From positions 11,675,845-11,739,844 of the forward strand of contig CP154957.1 of the NCBI GenBank assembly GCA_039621445.1: a stretch of 64,000 nt of DNA, read 5' to 3'. Source of the DNA: Euglena gracilis. Its lineage: Eukaryota > Euglenida > Euglenophyceae > Euglenales. Both the position numbers and the translations under genes were made by a program. Under the pieces are notes generated by a model that was given only the letters and a program-made list of their open reading frames with translations, was not told the origin of the DNA and made no database searches. Positions 10,737-34,786 of the stretch are shown in pieces (position 1 is the first letter of the stretch; each line of letters begins with the position of its first letter).

Positions 10737-12109
10737 GTAGAGCAGCAGGCTTCTTTTTCACTCGGCGGTCGGGCCGGACCCCTGAAGGGGGTCCAAGCAA
10801 GGGGTCTGGGGATTGGTTCCCGTGCAAAGCACTGGTTTTTGCACTGGTGCAAAGCACGTTTTTTTTTGGAAATGCCGGGGGTCGCGCCAGGCGGGTGGCT
10901 GGGGGACCCCCTCCTCCCCTGGGGTTCTTAAAAATTCAGGCTGCAGAGCGGACCCTGGCAAAAAAAAATGTGAGCTCCAGATTTTTTTCATTTGTCACTC
11001 GGTCGTGCAAAGAATTGTTCAGCTGTTTCGTTGTTGGCAGATGCCAGCAGCAAGTCAACGGCGTGGGTTTGACGCAGTTGTTTTCCCCCACATCCATGTC
11101 CCATTCCCTCTCAGCGGTCAGAATGCAGCCCTTGAACAGTTCAGGCAGTGCATTGGCATTCATTGATAGGAACCGCAGTCATGTGTTTGCCACTGTTCCA
11201 GTGGAGGCAAACAAACCCTGAAGCGTTGTTTTTTTTTGAAGAAATGCCAAAAGAGACCACCAAGGCAGCCAAACATTTTCTTTCCCACCTGTGCAAGTGC
11301 ATGGCAATGGCATCCACGCTGCGGCGTTATTCACAGGTGCCAAAGGATGCATTGCGTTTACAGATTCTCCCAACACCGGTGTGACCTCCAGGAGGTGTTA
11401 AAGAGTGGCTGGGTGGGTTTGGCCCTGGACCTCCCCCAGGGTGCACCCAGGATCATTCCAGGACGGCCGGGCTGGAAATACGTTTAAAGGGTTTTCAGCT
11501 CATGTTGGGAGTTCTTTGAGATGGGTGGGTGCGACCTCCGGGTTCTTGCAAAATAAAAAAAAGTGGGTGGGTTGGTTTGGGCCCGTGAAGAAAGTGCCCC
11601 CAGTGGTCACTAGTGAATCATCCGGATTGACAGAGATTACTCAGTCAAGCAAAGAAGTGCAAATTGTTTCGTGTTGGGTAGGTTGGCAACAGTTAATGCA
11701 ATTTTGGGTCTTTTCCATTTCCACATTCGTGGACATTGTTTGGCTTTTGGCCAGGACAAATTTGCCTTTCTGTTAATCTCACTCAACCCCTGACTGGGCC
11801 CAGGACACCTGATGTGACTTTTTTTTTTGAAGTGTCGTAGGAAAGGTTGGACTGCATGATTTTGTCAGCCATTTTGGCCCGGGGGTCGGGACACTCGGCC
11901 CGCCGGATATGGGTCTCGGCGCGACGCTCCAGAAAATATTTGGGAAACGCCCAAAGATGGTCCGCTCTTTTTTGGGGTGCCCCCCCCCCCGCTGGGTCGG
12001 GGGGGACCCCCCCTCTCCCCCGGTTGGGTGTTAAAAAAAAACCTGACCCCCCACCGCCCCTCCCCCCCCAACGCTGCTGGCCCCGCCCCCACCCGCCGAC
12101 ACGGCCGAG

Positions 12110-22985
<10,876 letters not shown>

Positions 22986-22990
<5 letters not shown>

Positions 22991-23790
22991 CTATGAAATG
23001 ACTGGGTGTGACTGGGCGTAACTGGGCATGACTTGGCGTGACTGGCTTTTTTGCCATTTTTTTGCCCATTTTTGGCCGCTTTTAGCCATTTAGCTATTTT
23101 TGGCCACTTTTGGCCACTTTTGGCCCTTTTTTTTGGCTATTTTTGCCGCTTTTTGGCCATTTTTGGCTGCTTTTGGCCACTTTTGGCTATTTTTGCCAAC
23201 TTTTGGCCACATTTGCCATTTTTGGGCACTTTTGCCCACATTTAGGCCACATTTGGCCACTTCTTGCTGCCTTTGATTGCTTTTCGCCATTTTTGACACT
23301 TTTTTTGTCCACTTTTGCCCATTTTTGAACATTTTTTTTTGCTGCTTTGCTGTTTTTGAAGTCCAAAACAGCAAGAAATGGCCAAAAGTTGGCAAAAACT
23401 GCCAAAAGTGGCCAAGAGCAGCCAAAAAGTGGCCAAAAGCAGTCAAAAGCAACCAGAAGTGGCCGAAAGCATCAAAAGTGGCCAAACCAACCAAGTGCAG
23501 TCAAAAGCAGCAAAAAAAAGTGGCCAGAAGCAGTCAAAAGTCGCCGAAGGAGCTCAACAGCGGCAAAAGTGGCAAACGCGGCCAACAGTGGCAAATATCA
23601 AGTGTGCAAAGAGGGCCACAAGTGGTCAAACATGGAGTGGCCAAAAGGGGCCAAAAGCAGCCAATAGCAGCCAGAAGTGGGCAAAGTGGCAAAAGCAAAG
23701 CAAGCATCCCTGAAAGTTGGGATGTTTTCTGTTGGCGTGACTGGGCATGGCTGGGTCTGGAGCTCTGGATGACCATAGGTGCTTGCTTTT
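22986..23790. mobile_element. Foldback element built of GGCCACTTTT units
   Basis: The left arm (23050-23340) repeats TTTTGGCCACTTTTGGC; the right arm (23365-23700) repeats its complement GCCAAAAGTGGCCAAAAGC. The axis is at TGCTGTTTT...AAAACAGCA (about 23348-23372). Outer parts hold GGCACCTATGAAATGACTGG on the left and GGATGACCATAGGTGCTTG on the right, linking it to the CAAGCACC/CAGGCACC families. It abuts the last recognised Fic exon. No duplication found. Confidence 0.65.
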
Positions 23791-24565
23791 TGTAGAGGCC
23801 CACCCTGGGGGTGGTGTTTTGATCGTTTGATCTCACTCACAGAAAGGGAAGAGACAAATTCCTGCGTTTGGTGAATGTGTCTGAGCCGATTTGTATTTGA
23901 TCTTTTTGTGAACAGAAAAACACATTGAACTCTGATCAAACAAAATAATAATCCCACACTTGAATTGTGAGGTGCTCTGGCAGATCTGGCCGAACACAGA
24001 TGGGAGGCCTGGTCCTGACAGTGTAGCGACGTCCCTCCACATGCCGAATATCTGTGAGCCAGCCTCTTAGTATGTGCTCCTGTCATGGTTTAGAATGCAT
24101 CGTGCTGGGTATCAGCAGAATGCTGAAAATGTTTTGCATCAATCCCCCTTTTCGGCTTTTTCCAGTGATCCTCAGCAACAAATGAATAAATCTGCTCCTT
24201 TGATGACAAGTCCATTTGTAAGGCTTTCAGTTTCGGAGGCCTAAGGGGTGCGTGCACCTGCCCACTTAAAAAAAATGGGTTTACTCCACCTTTTGTGCTC
24301 TGATAACTCTCCTCCATTTACACCGACAGATCACTTGTATTTTCACATTTCTTGAAATCCCCAGGGGGGGGGGTCGGTATAAATGGGTATTTGGTATAAA
24401 TGGGTCAAGATGCTCGACTGGAGGGGTGGGGGTGCGGGGACGAAGTGGAGTGCATTCATCCACCCGTCCACCCCCAATGAACAACAGTCCATCTGCACAT
24501 ATTTCTGAAAAAGGTGGACGCTGCGGGGAGCCTGAACGCTCTTTTTGTGGTTACTGCGACCTAAA

Positions 24566-24990
24566 CCCCCCCCCAAAAAATAAGACTCGGGTCTTATTTT
24601 TGGGTCCGTTGCTGGAAACCTCCAGGGCGGGTCTTATTTTTTGGAGGGGTCTTATTTTCGGACTTTTTTTGACCGTCCTGGGCCCGAAAAAAAAATATTA
24701 TTTTTCAGGTTCCCAAGAGCATTAAAAAATTTCCTTCGGCGCTTCGCGCCATGTGTAAATTGGTGCAAGTTGACATTTAGCATGATTTTCGCATTTCAAA
24801 AATCTGAAAATTTTTGAAATTTCATCTTCTTTGTGTGTGGAATTGGGGTTTTTGGTAATTTTTCAGGGAAATTTTTCACTGTCTTCGGCGCTTCGTGCCA
24901 TCAGGGGGGCCTTATTTTTTGGATTTTTGCTCGATCGGCCCAGAGGGGGTCTTATTTTGGGGGGGTCTTATTTTTGGGGGGGTATTTGTG
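24566..24990. mobile_element. AATAAGACC-type poly-C/G element
   Basis: Left end CCCCCCCCCCAAAAAATAAG, then TCTTATTTTTGGGTCCGTTG and CTGGAAACCTCCAG; right end GGTCTTATTTTTGGGGGGG. CTTCGGCGCTTCGCGCC at about 24733-24750 and a variant near 24884. Same order of modules as 44703-45145. Confidence 0.7.
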
Positions 24991-25387
24991 CTTTGTTGTC
25001 TTTTACCTTGGCGTGTACCGTATACAGGGGTGGGCATAAATTACTGTTTTTGTTCCCTCCAGGGGTCGGTGTAAATAGGGGAGTTCGGAAAAATGAATTT
25101 CTTCTGATTTTTCTGGGGTGGGTCGGCATTAATGGGGGGGGGTACAAATGGAGGGAAGGTCTAAATGGGGAGAGTTACCAGAAGTGTCGAGTGTGGTGTT
25201 TCTATTTGGGGGGGGTGAGATAACGAAATGAGTGTGCAACCATTCAGCCAGAAACACGTCTTGGGGGAAGGAGAAAATTGGGGTGTCTGACAAGGTTCTA
25301 TGAGACAAAAGTGGTTTCGTTTGCTCAGACAGAAAAGTGTGTCTGCCTCCTTTCTTGCTCCCCAGACTTTTGGTCTCGCCCCCGCAG

Positions 25388-25572
25388 CCTGAACCTCTCC
25401 CTCAATGGCTGCGCCGGGGACCTCATGGGGGACGTCGGCAGCATTTCCCGCCGCCAGTCCTCCTTCCTCGACGCGGAGCTGCTGTCCCGGCACCCCCACG
25501 GCCACCCCTCGATCTACGGCCGGTCCCTCGGCAGCCACGGCAACCTCAGCGTGCCAAGCACCCCCGCCCCGG
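25388..25572 (+). CDS. Ser/His-rich exon, unknown; possibly Fic-gene tail
   Basis: After acceptor cgcccccgcag the frame reads LNLSLNGCAGDLMGDVGSIS, RRQSSFLDAELLSRHPHGHP, then SIYGRSLGSHGNLSVPSTPA, ending at a donor CCGG|gtttgg. GC-rich third positions match the secure exons. RRQS would suit a basophilic kinase site. It lies between the Fic exons and the stop-containing exon at 27367 on the same strand, so it may encode a low-complexity tail of that protein or a separate gene. Confidence 0.5.
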
Positions 25573-26503
25573 GTTTGGTATTGTGTGGTTGCCCCCACCT
25601 CACGTTCATTATCATCCCCTCAATTACGGGGGGAGAGGGTGTTGGATAGATGTAGTTCGCTTGGGAAAATTTGCGTGGCAAAAAAAGACCTCATTTTGGG
25701 ACATTTTTTTTGGAAACGGCCCATATTCGGGGGGCCAATGGGCGATGCCTTTTGAAGGGAACCATCTGATTTTTTCTGAGTCATTTTGAAGTTTTTGCAC
25801 AATTTCCCCCGTCACCATTGGTATAGAAACCAATTTCATCTTCGCCCGTCCCCCCAGAGGATGGCGCTGTTTGTGCCATATTCCCTTGCTTTGGGTCAAG
25901 CAATTGTTCAGTGCCCAGGTTGCAGCTGGGTTGCCACCTCCACGTTACCAATGCCCGCGAATTCTCCCTCCAAACCCTGCCGCTGGTCACTTCGCAGCAG
26001 ACCACTTCCTTGGGGGTCCAGCAGACCACTTCCTTGACCTCTCCGCCTCCTCTCCCCTCAGTGATGACCACAGGTCCAACCTGCTCCGTTCCATCCGGCC
26101 ACAGCTGCAGAATGGGTTCCCACCTATCCAGCCATCTTTTGATTATTTTTAGGCAAAAACCTGATGAAATCAAAGGAATGCATTCTGCCTTCACCGGTGT
26201 ATGTTTTGGATGGCTCTTCTCCTGAAACTCGGTGTGTTTTCAAATTTAATTTTTAAGTGTTTTAACTTTTTTATTTTTTCAAATTTTTTTTAAAGAGGCC
26301 AGAAATAATTTTTTTTATTTTCAAAAGTGAAAACGGACCTCTTAGCATTGACCAAGTGAGCACATGTACCCGGATCCCACAAAGTCGCGGATGCCACAAC
26401 TACATTACGGCGGCGGCGGGGTGGAAACGGCTGGTCCTGTTTTTGTGATTCTGTGTCCCCACCCAATTGTCGCCCGCCGCCCCCCGCCCCCGCCCCGCCG
26501 CAG

Positions 26504-26607
26504 CCTCCAGGCCTCCCCGACACTCATACCGCGGCCCGCCCGGGGGGACACCCTCGGCCTGCTGAAGCGCCTCGTGGGGGACGCAGCGTCCGATCGGAAC
26601 CCGGCCC
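26504..26607 (+). CDS. Candidate exon, unknown; same gene as 25388-25572
   Basis: A strong pyrimidine tract and gccgcag precede LQASPTLIPRPARGDTLGLL then KRLVGDAASDRNPA. The donor is uncertain (cccggccc|gtcctg is one choice). Family not recognised. Confidence 0.45.
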
Positions 26608-27366
26608 GTCCTGTCACACGTCCCTGTGATGTTGTGATGTTGCAGTTTGGCTGTGTGGGCAAGCTGAACGGTAGAACCTTATGAGTGGGTGTGGGGTCAA
26701 ACACCCCCATCCTGATGCGTGGGAGGGTCCAGTCTAGGGAGTTTAGGGAGTCTGGGGAGTCTAGGGCCTAGGGAAGGTCCGGTTGATATGAAGAGGGGCA
26801 TGGGGTAGAGGAGAGGGGGGGGTGTCCCCCCCCTTCTACCCCCTCCCAAGTAAAAATTTCTTTGGCGCCGAAGGACAGCTTTCATCAAAAACCGATCAGA
26901 CCAGGGTTTGAAATAAGGGCAGGTGGGTGGTGGGACCTCCCCCTCCTGGTCCAGGAGGGGGGACCGCCCCCCTCCTGTACAGTGTCACGGTTTGGGTGAC
27001 CGATTTTCAGCCCAGCAATTTTTTGCGCCGGGCCGAATTTTTTCGCCCCCAAAATCGTCTACAAATGCTTTTTTGGGACACTTTTTAGATACGAAATTGT
27101 GAAAGATGCCAAAAGTTTTGACTTCTTTTGGGTGAAGTCCCTGGTACCCCCCCCCCTGGCAGGACAGGACCCCTGTCACCCCCCCCCTGGTGGGTCGGTC
27201 CGTAACCCTTGGGGGGACCGCCCTCCCAAGCTACATTTGTTTTCGTGTTTTGCCACCTCAGATAATTGTTGTTGTTGGGACCCCGACCTCCCCCCCCCCT
27301 CCCCGCTCATTTAATACCCTGCCCCGCCCCCCAGTGGGGGGAGGTGTAGTTTAAAGCTGTCGATAG

Positions 27367-27483
27367 GTCTTCCCGGGCGGGCCTGACCGTGATGCCCTGG
27401 GCCGGCCCGGGGAGTGCCTGAGGGAGGGCATGCTGGAGCTGGCGGAGGGGGCGGCGGGCAGCCCGGCGTACCTGCGGGCGTGA
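27367..27483 (+). CDS. Terminal exon, unknown protein
   Basis: From acceptor cgatag the frame gives VFPGGPDRDALGRPGECLRE then GMLELAEGAAGSPAYLRA and TGA. GC-rich and open only in this frame. It probably closes the gene that includes 25388-25572 and 26504-26607, and perhaps the Fic gene. The protein fragment is not one I recognise. Confidence 0.5.
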   Translation, partial: VFPGGPDRDALGRPGECLREGMLELAEGAAGSPAYLRA

Positions 27484-28137
27484 GACGGCCCGCAGCGGTC
27501 TGACTGGAACCCGTTAGCCGGGTGCAGGCAGGGAGGAGGCCCGCAGTTCCGGGCTACGGAGTTACTTACCCTGTTAGGCCTGGTGTCACATTTGCGCCTC
27601 TTTTTTTTTTTTCAAGTTGGCAAAGGAATTTTTTGTGTTTTTGTATAGTTTCCTGATATTTTTTTGGGTTCATCTGTCTGAAATGACGGATGTTCTCGAC
27701 AGAAGGGAATCAAATTTGGTCATAATGCCATTACTCTTGTGTCCGTTGTCACAGCTTTGCCTCCAGGAGAATTGTTTAAAAAATGAACGTGGATAAATAT
27801 GAATGAAGAAACACCCTGAAGGTATGAATTGAAGTGCGAAAGACCTCGCATTTCCCACCCAGCTTTGTTTCTTTGCAATATATACCCTTTGGAGTGAATG
27901 ACTTCGAAAAGTTAAAGTATCATCTGCCCACCTTCAACGAAATCGTTCTGTCCAAAGGATCCATGTTCCGTGAAAAACCTTCAAATGGTCAAAAACTTCA
28001 TAATTGCAAAAAACAAAAGTGAAAGAAACGGAACAAGAATCATCTTTCAGATTTCTGTGTCAATGGGGGAAATGGCACGTTTCTTTTCCTCTGACGCAGG
28101 CCTGCGGGGACCCCGTCTCTCGCCTCTGTGCTTACCG

Positions 28138-28215
28138 CTGGTCACCCCTGGTCACCCCTGGTCACCCCTGGTCACCCCTGGTCACCCCTGGTCACAGCTG
28201 GTCACAGCTGGTCAC
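28138..28215. repeat. GGTCACCCCT minisatellite
   Basis: About eight direct 10-base units, the last two altered to GGTCACAGCT. Confidence 0.9.
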
Positions 28216-28488
28216 CGCTGCCCAACTTTTTTGGGTGATTGGACCACAACGAAATCTGGAAATCTTCCGTTCGGGAGGTGCCAAGGCGGGCTGGATTCGG
28301 CGAAAGTGGATTGACCCCCCAGTGGGTGGTGAGGGGGGCCTGGCGGAACGCCATTGGTCCGAACTGAGGTCCTGGGGGGTTGGCCCCAGGCCTGGCCAGG
28401 ATGGGGGATGGAGGGTTGGCTATGCAGCGCACTGGCTGATCTTTGATTGATTTGCAGCTTTGGGTCGGACGCCGGGGAAGGAGGTAAG

Positions 28489-28690
28489 GTACCCCCCCCC
28501 CCCCCGGGAAACTGTCATGCCCAAGAACCTGTCAGGGTCCCACCCGGGAAACCCGGTAAAGGCCAACCTGTCAGTATAGGAAGTTGTCAGGGTCCCTGGT
28601 ACTGGCCAACCTGTCAGTATAGGAAGTTGTCAGGGTCCCCGGTACTGGCCAACCTGTCAGGTGACAGTTTCCCAGGGGGGGGGGGGTAGG
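28489..28690. repeat. Poly-C/G-capped GGGAAACTGTCA...TGACAGTTTCCC repeat, copy 2
   Basis: Left ACCCCCCCCCCCCCCGGGAA then ACTGTCA, right TGACAGTTTCCCAGGGGGGG. Inner units CCAACCTGTCAGTATAGGAA and TGTCAGGGTCCC are repeated. Flanks AGGTA and TAGGTA are similar and could be a short duplication. Confidence 0.7.
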
Positions 28691-30843
28691 TAGCAGCCTT
28701 TTGTGGAAAGTTGTTTTCTTATGGAGGCCATTTGTGCACCCGATAGAGTTGCACTTTTTTGAGGACTGGTTCACTTGGAGACCATCCAAATTTTCGGCCT
28801 GCGAGCAAGCGCCTCTAATGATGCTGGGTGATGCTGAGAGATGCTTGCAATTTTTTGGTATTTTTATCCAAACATAGGCTATGATTATTTTATTGCGCAC
28901 ACTTAGGCGGCGCATCTCGTCCTTAAAAAAAAAGCGCTTTGTTGTGTCGGTTCGCACATGTGCGCATGCCGACACAAAAATTTTGAGGTTTTGCCTACCC
29001 CACCCCAGGGGGGGGGGTGAGTGCAAGTGGCAGGCACCCCATGGCACCCCTGCCAACCCCCCCAGGGGGGGGGGCAGGGTTTCGGGGGTGTCCCGTTTCC
29101 TTTACCCTTTTGGCAAGGACCCACCCAACCTTGGGTACCCCCCGGGCTGCCCCCCCCCCCCCGGGGGAGTGCCTCCTATGGGCAGGCACCCCCTCCCCCC
29201 GGTCGGTAAAAAAAAGCCTGGTTGAGGCCCAGGTTTTGAATTGCCTGTGACGCACCGTCCCCCCATTTGTTGATTTTGGTGGAAGCCCTGTGGCACGTTG
29301 TGGAGGTTTTTGAAGTTGGTTACAAAGGACTGGACACAGTAAATTAAGTGGTTGAAATGGGCTTTTTGAGAATTTTGCCAATGTTTGATAGGGAAAAAGA
29401 ACACAGCAGGACTTCCACACGTTACGAGTTGAGTTTGGTGTAAGTTGTCCACACTTACACACCGATGAACATTGCTGGTGGCCGGTGTGTGCAATTGCAC
29501 ACATAGTCCCTTCTAATGGTTGATTTGCACAGCACACCAGCAAAATTGTTTTAATTTTGAAGCCGCTACAATGGGGACTCCTGAGACAAAAGAACAGCGG
29601 GAACAGCAGGAGAGCAGGTGTTGTCCTCAAAGTGGGGTGTTGTGCGGTGTGTCTGAGAAGTTCAAATGAAGTGTGTCTGTGTATTGTATTCTATGACCCG
29701 TTGAACACCAAAATTTTCAATCCAACTGACACATCCATTCCCAGCCAATGTAGTGTGCCCCATTTACAGATTAAAATACGGGGAGTAAGTGAGGAAGCTA
29801 AAAGTTTAAAGAATAAAGCCCGGAATACCTGTTTGCTTTGATGTTTCATAGGCTCCACTGCCAATGCCCAAATTTGGATGCAGAAGGTTGGTCTTTTTAT
29901 TGTGTTTTTAATCCTACAAAATATGTCGCATTGAAGGTTTTTCGATCAGCAGTAATGTCGCACCCTTTAAATGGTTCATATGTGAAGTTGCACCAGCAGG
30001 TGGTTTGCGCAGATGTGCAAAAGAACCAGACAGACTGTTTGTGCATTTAAACAAACCAACCACTTGTTCAATTACACAAACACACCGATTTCAGCTTGCA
30101 CACATGGCCCGTTTACGCAATTGCGCAAATGGTTGGTGTGTGCATTTGCTCACACCGACCATTTGCAGAAATGCGCTCACCAACCACGGAATAAACAAAG
30201 TCAGGTTCAGGGTTTCGTTTCAGGCTCAGTCTTATGTGCCCCAAACCCTTCCAGCGACATCCCATGTTTATGAGGGGCAGCCATTGGAAGGTTCCAAATA
30301 CACATGCTGGGTGTTGTGACCCCTCTTCATTACCCTGATTTTCAAAGTCCCTCCTTCCGTCTCCGTGTCCTGGGGTATGTGCAGTGGACGTTTCGGAGGT
30401 GTGGGCATGTGTCAGTGCAGGTGTGTGGGGATGGGTGCAAGACTTAGCATTCTGACACACCAGAGCTCTGCATGGCGATCTACCCCGCAAGCGCTGCCTC
30501 CTCCCTGAGCCGGGTTAGACCCCCAGTGGCATATGCGGCCTACAGGTGGCCAGCCAACCAACCCATGCCACTGCCCATCACCTCCCCCAAGCCAAACGAC
30601 CGGTCCCTCTCTTCCAGAAGCATCGTCCTTCCTCCAAGTCCTTCTTCCTTGGCTCTCAATGGCCGCCGGCTTCCCATGTGGTGTTTCGCTCCATAACACT
30701 GCCCTTCCTATGTCACTCCATGTGCCAATGTCTTTCCCAGGAGCTTTGCAAAGAAAAATGTCTGCTGCACAAACTTTCACATTTTTGACAAACAAAGACA
30801 CAGAAAAAGCTTTCACATTTTTGTGTTTATGTATGTGCGTGTG

Positions 30844-31029
<186 letters not shown>

Positions 31030-33097
31030 ATGGTAAACCCTCCAAACAATTTTGCCCCCCTGCAAAGTTAGTGGACTGATCTTTTGGCCCCTGCCCCCCG
31101 CAAAGTTATTTGGGCAGTACCCAAAACCATTGAGGGACTGATTGACCACTTTTCTTAAAGCCAAATCTGTTTTTAATAATAATTATGACATAATTTAATA
31201 TAATTTAATGCTTCTGTTCATTAGACAACAGAAATATGGTGTTTCAGAAGAATTTTTGTGTTTACCACCTCCTGATTCTCGCAAATGATGCATCGTGTTT
31301 CTTTATTGGGCGCATTTTTTCTTTGCCAACATAATTATTTGGACCGATCTTTTTCAGCCTTCCCTGCAAAGTCATTTGGGCACGCAAAGCTTTAGCGCAC
31401 TGCAAAGTTATTTGAGGGGGGGGTATGTATAAGAAATAACCTAGCAAGGCCCTTGCTCCTGGCAATGGCTGAATAACTTGGCGGGGGGGGGGGGGCGAAA
31501 AGATGGTTCCAGTAACTTGGCACCCCCTTTTTACGGCAAAGTTCCTTTACGACGCTGAAAAAAGGGCCCAAATAACCTGGCAAGGGGCAGGGCCAAAGGT
31601 TGGTTCTAATGACCTGTCGCCTCGCCAGGGTTTGGGGGGGGGGGTTATGCGTGTACGTGTGTATGATCCGGCCTGTTTAAAACGCCATTCCCCAAGCAGA
31701 GGGTCCGTGTCCCCCCCATTTCCTTGTGGCTCCCCCGTGTGTCCCCTACCCCTGTGCCCCTCTGACCCCGGAGGCCATCACCGGCGGCCTGACACGGAGG
31801 ACGTTTCCGTGGCCGGGCCCCCGGAGGAGCCGCCGCACACTACCGGCCCTTCCCGGCCTCCCCTGAATCCACCCACGACCACGCTGCATTGATGGGTGGG
31901 ATGCAGGACGCAGCTTAAGAAATTTTGACCCACCTCTTGGGGGGGCAGCCAGCCAACAGCCTTTTTCCAGCCCGGGACTCTCCTCCCCCCTTTCAATTAT
32001 TTCCAGCCGCCCTTTGGGCAGCTGGACGGTAGCGGATTTTTCGCTTTGGGGAGGGTGCAAAAATGGACCAAATCTGGGTCAAAAATGGGCGAAAATGGGT
32101 CGGAAGAGGGCTGGCCAGGGCAAAGCTGGGGTCAAAAAAAATCGATTTTTTGCATAATTAGCAGTTTTTTGGGTCATTTTTGCAGTTTCGCTTTTTTGGC
32201 ACCTGGTTCGGACCCCAGGTCGGGCCCAGTTCCTGCCCAAGAACCCTGAGGGGGGGGGGTCAGCCAGCAGCCTCTTCCAGCCCGAATTTTCCAGCCTCTG
32301 AGCTGAACCCCCCCAGGGTCGTTAAGAAGAACGCCCTGGTGGGATGAGGGCGAAGGGAACCCAGCCAGTTAGTGAAGCAACGCCCCCACCGAGATCGGGG
32401 GGAGGTGGGATGTCCAATGTGGTCTTTCATCGTCATAGCATTGCCATGAATGTTTACAGTGCATTTTCAGGGGAGCGAGGAGGCTGTTTGTGGGGGGTGA
32501 TGGCTGTGTAGTGGGGGGGGTCATCATGCTCAAAGATGGGAAATTTGGACTGGCTGGAATAGGGTTTCTCACGGGGGGGTCTCTCAGCTCTTCATCGGGC
32601 AAGTAATGTATTTGGGAGATTTGCCATGTGTTTCTGGCCTCAGGGTAAGGAGGGAAACACGAACAAGGCAAACTGCGTCCACATTTACCCCTTTCGATTT
32701 CCGGCACACGTGGCAATTTTGCACCTTTTTTAAATTTTCACATAGCTTCTCACACATGAGATGGTGCTTATGTGCTTCCCCCCCCCACACTGAAGACTGG
32801 GGGTAATCCAGTGTTTCCTTTCCGATCCATCATTTCCACCACCGTGGATTCACTCAACACCTGTGTAACCCCCCCAGGGGTTTTCGAAAGTGGGTGGGTG
32901 GGTTGGGGCCCCAGGACCCCCCCCCCCCCCGGAGGGGGGGTCACCGTGGGTTGGGGTTTTGCCCGGAGAATTTTTTCGGTGTTTTCGGCCGATTTTGGAT
33001 TTGTGGGTAGGTGGTAGGTGGACCCCGGGGAGGGGGGGGGGGTTGTGGGTGGGTGGGTTTTCGAATAATGTGGATGGGTGGGTTTGGGCCTGGGGAG

Positions 33098-34786
33098 CAA
33101 GCACCTCTGATGATGCTGGGCGATGCTGGGCGATGCTGGATTTTTGGAGACCAGAGGTGGGGTTCCGATGCTGGGCGATGCTGGGCGATGCTGGCATTTT
33201 TTTTTGTATATTTTGGAGAATTGAACCATTTTTGGGATAATTTTCCCACAAAGCTCCAGTTTGACACCCATTTTGGCCATTATGGGTCAATTTTTGCTAA
33301 TTTGGGGGCTATTTATCACTGATTTGGCAAATATTGGGCTAATTGGGGCCTTTTTGAGCAGATTTTATGGCATTTTTGGCCATTTTGCGCCTTTTTGGTG
33401 ATTTTGGGTCATTTTTCACAATCTTTTGTGGACATTGTTGGCGTTTTTGGGCAATTTTTGATTATTTTTGTTGCTTTTTGGGGCTTTTTGTGGTCAATTT
33501 TGGGCTTTTTGTGGCCAATTTTTGGGCTTTTGTGATTATTTTGGCTTGGTCAGGAGCCAACGGATGAATACTGGACAGATACGGGACAAGATGCCGATGC
33601 TGGACAAGATGCAGATTCTGGACAAGATGCAGATACTGGACAAGATGCCGATGCTAGACAAGATGAACTGGATGCAGACATTGGACAATATGCGGATGGT
33701 GGACAAGATGCAGTTGCTGGACAAGAAGCAGATGCAGTTGCTGGACAAGATGCAGATGCTAGACAAGATGCAGATACTGGACAAGATGCAGATGGACAAG
33801 ATGCAGATGCTGGACAACATGCAGATGCTGGACAAGATGCAGATGCTGGACAAGAAGCAGATGGTGGACAAGATGCAGGATGCAATGGATGCAGATGGAC
33901 AACACAATCGACTGGTCGGATACAGCCACACTTTGCCGTGTCTTTCCTTGGTTGTTGCTGGTTTAACCTCTGAACACTTACACTCGCCGCAGATCCAGCC
34001 TGGTCTGGGCAGGGTGTTGGGTTGACACCCCGTTGCTGTTGCAGGGGTGCCACCCTCCACCCTCCCGCACAACTGTTTTGGATTTTGTTTGTCTGACCGG
34101 CAAGAGGCTTGCAACTTACACTCGATGTTGCCATCTCACAGGCCTGCACCACATCCTGTGCCGGCAAAAAGTAGCAAAAGTGGTCAAAAAGTGGTCAAAA
34201 AGCAGGCAGAAGTGGGGTAAAAGTGGTCAGAAAGCAGCAAAAGTGGTAAAAAAAAAAGTGGGCAAAAGTGGGCAAAAGTGGTCAAAAAGCAGCAAAAGTG
34301 GGCAAAAAAGGTGAAAGTGATCAAAAAGCAGCAACAATGGCCAAAAGTGGGCAAAAAGTAGCAAACGTGGGCAAAAGTGGTTGAAAAGCAACAAAAGTTG
34401 TCAAAAGTGGTCAAAGAGCAGGCAAAAGGGGCCAAAAGTGGTCAAAAAGCAGCAAAAGTGATCAAAAAGCTGCAAAAGGTGGTTGGAAATGGGCAAAAGT
34501 GGGCAAAAAGCAGCAAAAGTGGTCAAGAAGCAGTCAAAATTGGTCAAAAGGCAGCAAATGTGAAAAGTGGTCAAAAAGCAGTCAAAAGTGGTCAATGTGG
34601 GCAAAAAGTAGTCAAAAGTGGTCAAAGTGGTCAAAAAGCAACCAAAGATGGCCAAAAGTAGCCAAAAGTGGACTAGAGCGGCAAAAGTAGCAGGCATCAT
34701 AGGTACACCTTCAAGGGCTGCAAAGGCGATACTGGGCGATGCTGGGCGATGCTGGGCCCAAGGGCATGGCTGACCAGAGGTGCTTG
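33098..34786. mobile_element. 1.7-kb non-autonomous element with perfect 8-bp duplication
   Basis: Ends are CAAGCACCTCTG and CAGAGGTGCTTG. Both flanks read CTGGGGAG (33090-33097 and 34787-34794). GATGCTGGGC units lie inside both ends. The interior holds CACTGATTTGGCAAATATTG, an 18-bp minisatellite (33583-33895) and a long GTGGTCAAAAAGCAGCAAAA-type array (34160-34690). No transposase seen. The 8-bp duplication suggests hAT-type mobilisation. Confidence 0.85.
33583..33895. repeat. GGACAAGATGCAGATGCT minisatellite
   Basis: About 17 degenerate 18-base units, some shortened to 12. The unit length is a multiple of three, so several frames stay open; I do not call a gene. A short relative occurs at 56636-56780 with the same neighbouring sequence. 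Confidence 0.9.

Noticed and set aside
31740-31892. GC-rich open patch with a possible acceptor (ccccggag)
   Set aside because: Two frames are equally plausible and neither resembles a known protein.
33468-34167. Frames of DKMQMLDKMQ on + and SASCPASASC on -
   Set aside because: Products of the 18-base minisatellite inside a non-coding element with defined ends.
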